From CAYGZC01 sp964354225 (GTDB taxonomy: Bacteria > Bacteroidota > Ignavibacteria > UBA10030 > SZUA-254): 5,306 nt of DNA. The notes under the pieces were generated by a model, which worked only from the letters and a program-made list of their open reading frames with translations, made no database searches and was not told the DNA's origin. The translations under genes were made by a program, and so were the position numbers. How positions within the stretch are numbered: the stretch's first letter is position 1; each line of letters begins with the position of its first letter. The stretch covers positions 1-5,306 of the forward strand of contig CAYGZC010000056.1 in NCBI GenBank assembly GCA_964354225.1, written 5' to 3'. Positions 1 to 5,306 of the stretch are shown piece by piece.

Positions 1-3
1 TTA

Positions 4-435
4 TCAAGACTTATATTGTGGTTTTCGCGTGTCACTAGCCATTTCTAAAATATTTTTCGTAATAAGCATTTTATATATTCTATCTCGAATATCTCCCCAT
101 TGATCATGAACCGCACAAGGTTTATCGCCAGAGCAGTTAGGAAATCCAAAAACACAATTATGCAAGAAACCATCTCCATCAATAGCTTCAATAATTTTAT
201 ATATAGTGATTTCTTTAGCTGGCATACCTAATGCAAAACCACCTGAAGGTCCTTTATGTGAGGTGAGTAGCTTCTTCCGAGTTAAATCCTGCAAAATTTT
301 TGCAACAAAATGATAAGGGATTTCTAACTTATTTGTCAATTCTCTTATCGAGGTCATTTCTCCTTTCGGTCTCAGTGCAAGATAGAGAACTGCTTGGAGA
401 GCGTACTCACATTGACGGCTGAATATAATGCTCAT
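4..435 (-). CDS. Rrf2-family transcriptional regulator with IscR-like Fe-S ligands
   Basis: This 143-residue protein has the usual length and layout of the Rrf2 family (IscR, NsrR, RsrR, CymR). Residues 28-57 look like the helix-turn-helix, and the wing carries the family motif GPSGGF (62-67). The C-terminal half has Cys94, Cys101 and Cys107 with His110 at +3 from the last Cys. This resembles the C-X5-C-X5-C and C-X2-H arrangement of IscR, with one extra residue between the first two Cys. Glu10 (CEYAL) aligns by eye with the position that supplies an N-terminal acidic ligand in NsrR and RsrR. An Fe-S-sensing dimeric DNA-binding protein is therefore inferred; the cluster type cannot be read from sequence. 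The start at 433-435 gives the standard short N-terminus, but no Shine-Dalgarno is visible. The stop is TGA followed directly by an in-frame TAA. It is the last gene of the run, 60 bp after the flavoprotein gene, so control of the nifJ operon and of itself is plausible but unproven. Confidence 0.93.
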   Translation of the reverse strand: MSIIFSRQCEYALQAVLYLALRPKGEMTSIRELTNKLEIPYHFVAKILQDLTRKKLLTSHKGPSGGFALGMPAKEITIYKIIEAIDGDGFLHNCVFGFPNCSGDKPCAVHDQWGDIRDRIYKMLITKNILEMASDTRKPQYKS

Positions 436-456
436 ATGTTATATCAGATATGTTGG

Positions 457-469
457 TCTTAAATTAAGA
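457..469. promoter_or_regulatory. 13-bp perfect palindrome upstream of the rrf2 gene, candidate operator
   Basis: The sequence TCTTAA-A-TTAAGA is a perfect inverted repeat around one central base, with its near edge 22 bp from the regulator's start codon. Rrf2 proteins bind as dimers to dyad sites and often repress their own genes, so this is the natural operator candidate. It overlaps the possible -10 box of a local promoter. The gap is very AT-rich, so a chance palindrome is possible. Confidence 0.35.
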
Positions 470-495
470 ATATTAATTAATTAAATCAAGTACAA
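461..495 (-). promoter_or_regulatory. Possible weak internal promoter for the rrf2 gene
   Basis: On the minus strand two overlapping sigma-70-like arrangements are visible. One is TTGTAC (490-495), 17 bp, then TATTCT (467-472). The other is TTGATT (484-489), 17 bp, then TAATTT (461-466). Each hexamer matches consensus at only 3 or 4 positions of 6, and both candidate -10 boxes touch the 13-bp palindrome, the arrangement expected for repression. The AT-richness of the gap makes such matches easy to find by chance, and the host's promoter consensus is unknown. Confidence 0.2.
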
Positions 496-1485
496 CTAAA
501 TGTAACTATGTAGCGATTTCATATAATTTGCTCTTTCGAAGGCAGCCGGGTCAGCTGTAGATTTCTGGCTCATGCTTCCTTTCATTTGTTTGACAGAAAC
601 ATATTCATTCTCTGTCATCCAGTTTTCCATACCTTGGAGAACTTGTTTGATATGTTCCGGTCCATGCTTGAGTAAGGCGGAACACATCATCGTGACGTCA
701 GCGCCCGCCATTAGCATTTTAAGAACGTCCTCGGCGGTATGGATACCGCTTGTTGCCGCAAGACTGGCTTTCACTCTACTGTAAAGGATAGCAATCCAGC
801 GAAGTGGTAACCGCAGTGCTTGTGGAGTACTAAGGATAACATTCGGTCTAACTTCCAATGTTTCGAGGTCGAAATCGGGCTGATAAAATCTATTGAAGAG
901 AACCAATCCATCTGCGCCAGCGTTATCAAAGCCCTGAGCCATGTGTGCCATTGCACTGAAGAAGGCGCTTAACTTCACTGCGACCGGTATCTTAACAGTG
1001 TGTTTAATAGTTTGAACTAATTCGATATAGCGGTTCTCAACTTCGGTGCCCGAGATTTTTGGATCGGTTGGGATGAAGTAAAGATTTAATTCTAGTGCAT
1101 CCGCTCCAGCGTCTTCAATTTTCTTAGCATAATCGATCCATCCACCAACGGAGACGCCATTCAAGCTTCCTATTACTGGAATCTCCAAAGATTTTTTCGC
1201 TTCAGAGAGCAGCTCGATATACTCTTCGGGTCCTAAATTGTATTGATGAACCTCTGGGAAATATGATAACGCCTCGGCGTAGCTCTCGGTACCTCGTGAA
1301 AGATAATGGAGCAGCTCGGATCTCTCGTGTGCAATCTGTTCCTCGAACAGTGAGTACATAACAATAGCAGATGCCCCGGCATCCTCTAATTGTTTCATGC
1401 TGTCTAGGTTATATGAAAGTGGAGATGCCGATGGCACGATAGGATTTTTTAACTTCAATCCAAGATATGTTGTTGTCAGGTCCAT
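496..1485 (-). CDS. Dihydroorotate-dehydrogenase-like FMN flavoprotein, catalytic base absent
   Basis: This 329-residue protein has the fold signatures of class 1 dihydroorotate dehydrogenase (COG0167-type FMN barrel). LKNPIVPSASPLS (12-24) is the N-terminal flavin loop. VIGSLNG (104-110), ADALELNL (128-135), VAVKLS (168-173) and ADGLVLFNR (191-199) are the barrel strands. SGIHTAEDVLKMLMAGAD (246-263) is the FMN-phosphate loop. The segment that reads N-L-S-C-P-N or N-V-S-S-P-N in true enzymes, where Cys or Ser is the proton-abstracting base, here reads N-L-Y-F-I-P (134-139). The only cysteine in the protein is Cys268, near the C-terminus. Orotate synthesis is therefore doubtful, and pyrD is not assigned. 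It matches the group usually named 'dihydroorotate dehydrogenase-like protein'; its substrate is unknown to me. The start gives the family's typical N-terminus (MDLTTTYLGLKLKNP) with a weak GGAAA about 9 bp upstream. It lies 46 bp after nifJ, which suggests a redox role linked to PFOR. Confidence 0.9.
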   Translation of the reverse strand: MDLTTTYLGLKLKNPIVPSASPLSYNLDSMKQLEDAGASAIVMYSLFEEQIAHERSELLHYLSRGTESYAEALSYFPEVHQYNLGPEEYIELLSEAKKSLEIPVIGSLNGVSVGGWIDYAKKIEDAGADALELNLYFIPTDPKISGTEVENRYIELVQTIKHTVKIPVAVKLSAFFSAMAHMAQGFDNAGADGLVLFNRFYQPDFDLETLEVRPNVILSTPQALRLPLRWIAILYSRVKASLAATSGIHTAEDVLKMLMAGADVTMMCSALLKHGPEHIKQVLQGMENWMTENEYVSVKQMKGSMSQKSTADPAAFERANYMKSLHSYI

Positions 1486-1509
1486 AATATTATTTCCAAT
1501 CTTAATATT
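1486..1509 (-). promoter_or_regulatory. AT inverted repeat carrying the flavoprotein gene's weak RBS in its loop
   Basis: On the minus strand, AATATTA (1503-1509) and TAATATT (1486-1492) form a perfect 7-bp inverted repeat separated by 10 bases. The 10-base loop contains GGAAA, the only Shine-Dalgarno-like stretch before this gene. The right arm ends directly at the ATG (1483-1485). An all-A/T stem is weak as RNA, so it may modulate translation little. As DNA it could be a dyad protein site. It may also be chance in AT-rich sequence. Confidence 0.3.
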
Positions 1510-1531
1510 GATTTATGCCAGTCCATCAAAT

Positions 1532-4500
1532 TCACTTTTTAGTTTCTTCAATACCAGTTTGTGCAAGGTTCTCGTAAATCTTCCAGCGCACATTAACATC
1601 TTTTTGTGCTAAGATGCTCAATTCTTTTGCCCTCGCCGGATAACTCTTTTCCAACATCTTAAAGCGAGTCTCCAGTTCTGTGAATTCTTTCAGTGGTCGG
1701 CTAGGTGCTTTTGAATCGAGCTTGAGCGGATTCTTCCCCTCATTAGCCAACAAAGGATTGTACCGATACAGTGTCCAGTAGCCCGTATCCACTGCAAGTT
1801 TCTGATTCTGCATGCCCTTTGTCATGTTGATGCCGTGAGCTATACAATGACTATATGCGATGATTAATGATGGTCCGTCATATGCTTCGGCTTCGATGAA
1901 TGCCCGGAGAGTTTGCAAATCATTAGAACCCATTGCAACTGAGGCGACATAGACATTACCGTATGTCATTGCCAACATGCCGAGGTCTTTCTTTGCAGTT
2001 GGTTTGCCTGAAGCGGCGAATTTTGCAATTGCAGATCGCGCGGTCGCTTTCGACATCTGTCCACCAGTGTTTGAATAAACTTCGGTATCGAGAACTAAAA
2101 TATTCACATTTCTACTGGATGCTAAAACATGATCAAGACCTCCATAGCCAATATCGTAAGCCCAACCATCGCCGCCGATAATCCATATACTTCGTTTGAC
2201 AAGATTGTCGGCAAGACTCAATAGACTTTTGGCCTCCGGTGAATTTATTCCCTTCAGTTTATCTTTTAATTGTTGAACACGCTGTCGTTGTTCGTAAATA
2301 CCTGCTTCGTCAGATTGCTTTGCTGCGACTATTGTCGCCGCGAGTTCAGCCCCGATAGATGCCGAAAGCATTTGCACTAATTCTTTTGCCATCTCTGTGT
2401 GTTTGTCCACAGTCAGTCGCATACCTAATCCGAATTCAGCATTATCCTCGAACAGAGAGTTCGACCACGAAGGTCCTCTGCCGTCATTATTTATTGTCCA
2501 AGGTGTTGTTGGTAGATTTCCACCATAGATAGAAGAACATCCGGTTGCGTTTGCGATAATTGTCCGGTCACCGAATAATTGACTAACAAGCTTAACGTAC
2601 GGAGTTTCTCCGCATCCAGCACATGCACCCGAATATTCAAACAAAGGCTGCAAGAATTGTGATCCCTTGATGGTATCAATCTTTACACTTTTTCTATCAA
2701 CGTCTGGTATCTGGAGGAAGAAATCATAATTAGCTCGCTCTGTTTCCCGAATCGGTGGCTGCGGCTTCATATTAATCGCCTTCACCTTCGCTTCCGATTT
2801 ACTCTTTGCCGGGCAAACATCAACACACAATCCACATTCCGTACAATCCTCAGGTGCCACTTGAATTGTATATTTCCAGCCCTTATACTCGTTGCCTTTG
2901 AAATCCATCGACTTGAATGTAGGCGGTGCGCTGTTCAGATATTTCGGATCGTACACCTTCACCCGGATTGCCGCATGGGGGCAGACCATGACGCATTTAT
3001 TACACTGAATACAAATCTCATCTACCCACACAGGAATTTCGAGCGCGATGTTCCGTTTTTCCCATTGCGCTGTTGCTGTTGGGAATGTGCCATCAAGCGG
3101 CATTGCACTTACCGGAAGACTGTCGCCATTATTTGAAATGATTTTTGCTAAAACATCTTTCACATATTTTGGAGCTTTCTCTGAAACTGTCGGCGGCATC
3201 TCCATTGTACTGGTTATCTTGTTGGGAACTTTCACTTCGAAAAGGTTTGCAAGTGTTTTATCAACCGCTTCGAAATTTTGTTTAACAATATCTGCACCTT
3301 TTCTGCCGTACGTTTTTTCGATAGATTTTTTAATGGCAGAGATTGCTTCATCTTTCGTCAACACGCCAGAGATGGCAAAGAAGCACGTTTGCATGATAGT
3401 ATTGATCCTGCCACCCATGCCGGTTTGGCGTCCAACATTGTATGCATCTATTACGAAAAACTTGATTTTTTTCTCAATTATTTCTTTCTGGATATGTCGT
3501 GGAAGTTTATCCCAGACTTCCACCGGACCGAAAATACTGTTCAAAAGGAAAGTTGCACCCGATATCGCCGGTTTCAGTATGTCGTATTTTTCCAGGAAGA
3601 ACCACTGGTGACACGCGATGAAGCTTGCCTTATCAATTAAATACGTCGAATGTATAGGTCGAGGTCCAAAGCGTAAATGTGAAACAGTTGTTGATCCGGA
3701 TTTCTTAGAATCATACACGAAGTACCCCTGCGCGTAGAAGTCGGTGTCTTCACCAATGATTTTAATTGAGTTTTTATTCGCACTTACGGTTCCATCGGCG
3801 CCTAATCCATAAAAGATTGCGCGAACAACATCGCCCGGCTCGGTAGTGAATGAAGCATCGTAATCGATACTCGTTTTAGTGACATCATCAAGAATACCTG
3901 CAGTGAAATGATTCTTTGGCTGCTGCTTTTTCATTTCATCATAAATACCTTTAACTATTGCAGGCGTGAATTCTTTCGATGAAAGGCCATAACGTCCACC
4001 GATGATTTTTGGGTAGGATACCAAATGCAACTGCCCGTTCATGAACGTTTCACTGATTGCCGTTACTATATCGAGATATAACGGTTCACCCGTAGCGCCG
4101 GGTTCTTTCGTGCGGTCAAGAACCGTAATTGTTTTGACCGTTTTCGGTATTGCTTTAATAAAGTGTTCAACGGAAAATGGTCGGCACAGGCGTACTTTAA
4201 TCAAACCGACTTTTTCGCCTCGAGCATTAAGGTATTCTACTGTCTCCTGTGCAGTCTCTGCACCTGAACCCATCATAACGATAACACGCTCTGGATCTAC
4301 CACACCTTCATACTGAAATAGCGAATACTTTCTCCCGACAATTTTTTCAAACTTATCCATTATTTTTTGAACAATACCTGGACATGCCGTATAGTATGGA
4401 TTGACGGTTTCGCGTGCCTGAAAAAATACATCTGGATTCTGAGCTGTACCGCGTAGGACAGGATGTTCGGGTGACATTGCGCGCGCTCGGTGCGCAAGAA

Positions 4501-5110
4501 TAAGCTCATTATCTATCATCGAACGCATGTCTTCTTCAGATAGCTGCTCGATCTTCATTACTTCATGGGACGATCTGAAACCGTCGAAGAAATGAATGAA
4601 CGGTACACGCGATTCAAGTGTAGCCGCAGTGGATATCAAAGCAAAATCCATTATTTCTTGAATGGAATTAGAAGCAAGCATCGCAAAACCGGCCGATCGG
4701 GCAGCCATGACATCGCTATGATCGCCAAATATAGAAAGAGCGTGTGTAGCAACTGTTCTTGCCGCAACGTGGAAGACTGTTGATGTTAACTCACCTGCAA
4801 TCTTGAACATGTTCGGAATCATTAACAAAAGTCCCTGTGAGGATGTGAACGTAGTCGAGAGCGCACCTGTTTGTAAAGCGCCGTGAACCGCACCCGATGC
4901 GCCACCTTCACTTTGCATTTCTATGACTTGGGGAATTGTTCCCCATAGGTTTTTCTTTCCAAGTGCCGACCACTCGTCTGACCATTCACCCATTGGTGAA
5001 GATGGAGTGATAGGATAAATTGCTATGACTTCATTTAATTTGTGCGCAACGTAGGCAGCTGCTTCATTGCCGTCGATTGTTACCATTACGCGATTATTTT
5101 TTCTATCCAT
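1532..5110 (-). CDS. nifJ: Pyruvate:ferredoxin (flavodoxin) oxidoreductase, single-chain homodimer type
   Basis: This 1192-residue cytoplasmic enzyme catalyses pyruvate + CoA + oxidised ferredoxin/flavodoxin to acetyl-CoA + CO2 + reduced carrier, reversibly in some organisms. Domain order is complete: pyruvate/TPP domain with YPITPSSP (32-39), transketolase-C-like domain (about 260-415), gamma domain (about 420-630), EKR linker, ferredoxin-like dicluster domain, and TPP-binding domain. One cluster has C700, C703, C706 and C710; the second has C756, C759, C762 and C766. The proximal cluster has C830, C833, C858 and C1089, with the same spacing as Cys812/815/840/1071 of the Desulfovibrio africanus enzyme as I recall it. 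Thr35, Glu68 and Arg118 match its active-site Thr31, Glu64 and Arg114. GDG (980-982) with Asn1014 is the Mg-TPP motif. It stops near residue 1192 and lacks the D. africanus C-terminal extension. Met9 is an alternative start; Met1 is kept, though neither has a clear ribosome-binding site. It is first in the operon. The name nifJ does not imply nitrogen fixation. Confidence 0.98.
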   Translation of the reverse strand: MDRKNNRVMVTIDGNEAAAYVAHKLNEVIAIYPITPSSPMGEWSDEWSALGKKNLWGTIPQVIEMQSEGGASGAVHGALQTGALSTTFTSSQGLLLMIPNMFKIAGELTSTVFHVAARTVATHALSIFGDHSDVMAARSAGFAMLASNSIQEIMDFALISTAATLESRVPFIHFFDGFRSSHEVMKIEQLSEEDMRSMIDNELILAHRARAMSPEHPVLRGTAQNPDVFFQARETVNPYYTACPGIVQKIMDKFEKIVGRKYSLFQYEGVVDPERVIVMMGSGAETAQETVEYLNARGEKVGLIKVRLCRPFSVEHFIKAIPKTVKTITVLDRTKEPGATGEPLYLDIVTAISETFMNGQLHLVSYPKIIGGRYGLSSKEFTPAIVKGIYDEMKKQQPKNHFTAGILDDVTKTSIDYDASFTTEPGDVVRAIFYGLGADGTVSANKNSIKIIGEDTDFYAQGYFVYDSKKSGSTTVSHLRFGPRPIHSTYLIDKASFIACHQWFFLEKYDILKPAISGATFLLNSIFGPVEVWDKLPRHIQKEIIEKKIKFFVIDAYNVGRQTGMGGRINTIMQTCFFAISGVLTKDEAISAIKKSIEKTYGRKGADIVKQNFEAVDKTLANLFEVKVPNKITSTMEMPPTVSEKAPKYVKDVLAKIISNNGDSLPVSAMPLDGTFPTATAQWEKRNIALEIPVWVDEICIQCNKCVMVCPHAAIRVKVYDPKYLNSAPPTFKSMDFKGNEYKGWKYTIQVAPEDCTECGLCVDVCPAKSKSEAKVKAINMKPQPPIRETERANYDFFLQIPDVDRKSVKIDTIKGSQFLQPLFEYSGACAGCGETPYVKLVSQLFGDRTIIANATGCSSIYGGNLPTTPWTINNDGRGPSWSNSLFEDNAEFGLGMRLTVDKHTEMAKELVQMLSASIGAELAATIVAAKQSDEAGIYEQRQRVQQLKDKLKGINSPEAKSLLSLADNLVKRSIWIIGGDGWAYDIGYGGLDHVLASSRNVNILVLDTEVYSNTGGQMSKATARSAIAKFAASGKPTAKKDLGMLAMTYGNVYVASVAMGSNDLQTLRAFIEAEAYDGPSLIIAYSHCIAHGINMTKGMQNQKLAVDTGYWTLYRYNPLLANEGKNPLKLDSKAPSRPLKEFTELETRFKMLEKSYPARAKELSILAQKDVNVRWKIYENLAQTGIEETKK

Positions 5111-5129
5111 ATATTTGCTTGTTAGGAAT

Positions 5130-5142
5130 TGATAAATTAAAA
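5130..5142. promoter_or_regulatory. Partial match to the rrf2 palindrome, upstream of nifJ
   Basis: This stretch (TGATAAATTAAAA on the plus strand) matches the 13-bp palindrome at 457-469 at 10 of 13 positions and shares its core TAAATTAA. Its near edge lies 20 bp from the nifJ start, against 22 bp for the palindrome and rrf2. A common binding site for the linked regulator is possible. The match is all A/T apart from one base and is not itself palindromic, so the support is weak. Confidence 0.2.
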
Positions 5143-5145
5143 CAC

Positions 5146-5184
5146 TTTGGTGGTCTCACCTAAGGCAAGAATCATTCCACCAAA
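5146..5184 (-). promoter_or_regulatory. Two-tier hairpin: nifJ leader/attenuator or terminator of an upstream gene
   Basis: On the minus strand TTTGGTGG (5177-5184) pairs perfectly with CCACCAAA (5146-5153) across 23 bases. Inside, CTTGCC (5164-5169) can pair with GGTGAG (5155-5160) using two G-U pairs and a TTA loop, leaving a 7-base bulge on one side and a single A on the other. The two G-U pairs become A-C mismatches in a plus-strand transcript, so the fold favours minus-strand RNA. The 3' side continues GTGTTTTAATTT, a loose U-rich tail. It could be a rho-independent terminator about 38 bp after the possible stop at 5222-5224, or an attenuating leader ending 35 bp before nifJ. The arms are centred 31 bp apart, close to three helical turns, so a DNA operator is a further option. 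Confidence 0.4.
5164..5179 (-). promoter_or_regulatory. Sigma-54-like -24/-12 element upstream of nifJ
   Basis: On the minus strand TGGAATGATTCTTGCC has GG and GC separated by exactly 10 bases, with T before GG and TT before GC, as in the RpoN consensus TGGCAC-N5-TTGC. The CAC part of the -24 box matches poorly (AAT). Transcription would start near 5152, giving a leader of about 40 bases. The site lies across the hairpin's left arm, so a transcript from here would not contain the full hairpin. Klebsiella nifJ is RpoN-dependent, but nothing here shows nif control and no upstream activator site was recognised. Confidence 0.2.
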
Positions 5185-5221
5185 TGTATGAAATAGATGG
5201 CTGAATAATGAAATTAATTAG

Positions 5222-5306
5222 TTATTTCAGACCTAAATTTCTCATTTCTGAAAGCAGTTTCATTGAATTTTGCAAGTTTGAGATGATTGGAGTAATTTTA
5301 TTAGAT
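5222..5306 (-). CDS. Possible C-terminal end of an upstream gene (partial)
   Basis: Reading into the window from the right edge, one minus-strand frame stays open for 27 codons (5305-5225) and ends in TAA at 5222-5224. The peptide ends in NLGLK and has regularly spaced Ile/Leu/Met residues (PIISNLQNSMKLLSEM), as in an amphipathic C-terminal helix. No family is recognisable. The plus strand also has an open frame here, from ATG 5208-5210 to the window end (33 codons, Phe-rich, starting MKLISYFRP), with an in-frame stop two codons before the ATG and no clear ribosome-binding site. I prefer the minus-strand reading because the peptide is more protein-like and a possible terminator hairpin follows it. 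Confidence 0.3.
   Translation of the reverse strand, partial: SNKITPIISNLQNSMKLLSEMRNLGLK

Noticed and set aside
473..484. TTAATTAATTAA palindrome
   Set aside because: It is a simple TTAA repeat in an AT-rich gap, so its symmetry is a by-product of low complexity.
3048..3611. 187-codon open frame on the plus strand, antisense to nifJ
   Set aside because: It lies wholly inside the well-supported nifJ reading frame, its translation shows no recognisable motifs, and open antisense frames of this size are common opposite long genes.
1532..5110. Evidence for a nitrogen-fixation cluster because of the nifJ name
   Set aside because: No other nif gene is present, and single-chain PFOR is widespread in anaerobes for central metabolism.
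1532..5110. Gene fusion, frameshift or missing cluster ligand in the large oxidoreductase
   Set aside because: All twelve cluster Cys residues, the TPP motif and the active-site residues are present in one uninterrupted frame of normal length.
5209..5262. Two TGAAA/TTTCA inverted repeats (5209-5229 and 5249-5262) resembling regulator half-sites
   Set aside because: Short arms in AT-rich sequence, unequal spacers of 9 (with 6-bp arms) and 4 bases, and the second falls inside whichever edge reading frame is real.
1..5306. CRISPR array, tRNA/rRNA, insertion sequence, toxin-antitoxin or defence system
   Set aside because: No spaced direct repeats, RNA gene signatures, transposase or nuclease motifs were seen; almost the whole window is metabolic coding sequence.

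Overview
The window holds three complete genes on the minus strand, read right to left: a pyruvate:ferredoxin (flavodoxin) oxidoreductase (nifJ/por, 1532-5110), a dihydroorotate-dehydrogenase-like flavoprotein (496-1485) and an Rrf2-family transcription regulator (4-435). The gaps between them are only 46 and 60 bp, so they are probably one transcription unit, nifJ > DHOD-like > rrf2. The regulator may also have its own promoter. A possible C-terminal fragment of a fourth minus-strand gene lies at the right edge (5222-5306), with weak support.

The organism is most likely an anaerobe or facultative anaerobe that interconverts pyruvate and acetyl-CoA through ferredoxin. Base composition is moderately AT-rich, roughly 40-45% GC by eye. 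None of the three genes has a canonical AGGAGG ribosome-binding site, a trait common in Bacteroidota/Chlorobiota/Ignavibacteria-type genomes. The N-terminus of the Rrf2 protein also looks familiar from that group. The lineage is an impression from memory and not a demonstrated placement.

Layout: 1-3 lies just past the Rrf2 stop. 4-435 is the Rrf2 regulator. 436-495 is an AT-rich gap with a perfect 13-bp palindrome and possible weak promoter boxes. 496-1485 is the DHOD-like flavoprotein. 1486-1531 is a gap with a 7-bp AT inverted repeat that places the weak ribosome-binding site in its loop. 1532-5110 is NifJ. 5111-5221 is the nifJ upstream region, with an 8-bp inverted repeat that could fold as a two-tier RNA hairpin, a sigma-54-like box and an AT-rich partial match to the rrf2 palindrome. 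5222-5306 is open in one frame on each strand.

How they may work together: NifJ carries three predicted [4Fe-4S] clusters and thiamine diphosphate, and passes electrons from pyruvate to ferredoxin or flavodoxin. The Rrf2 protein has an IscR-like set of cluster ligands (three Cys plus a nearby His), so it could sense Fe-S or redox status and control this operon, including itself. The flavoprotein keeps the FMN-barrel fold signature but lacks the catalytic Cys/Ser of true dihydroorotate dehydrogenases, so its role beside PFOR is an open question. I see no mobile element, CRISPR array, RNA gene or obviously new multi-gene system. The interest lies in the flavoprotein and in the possible regulatory circuit.
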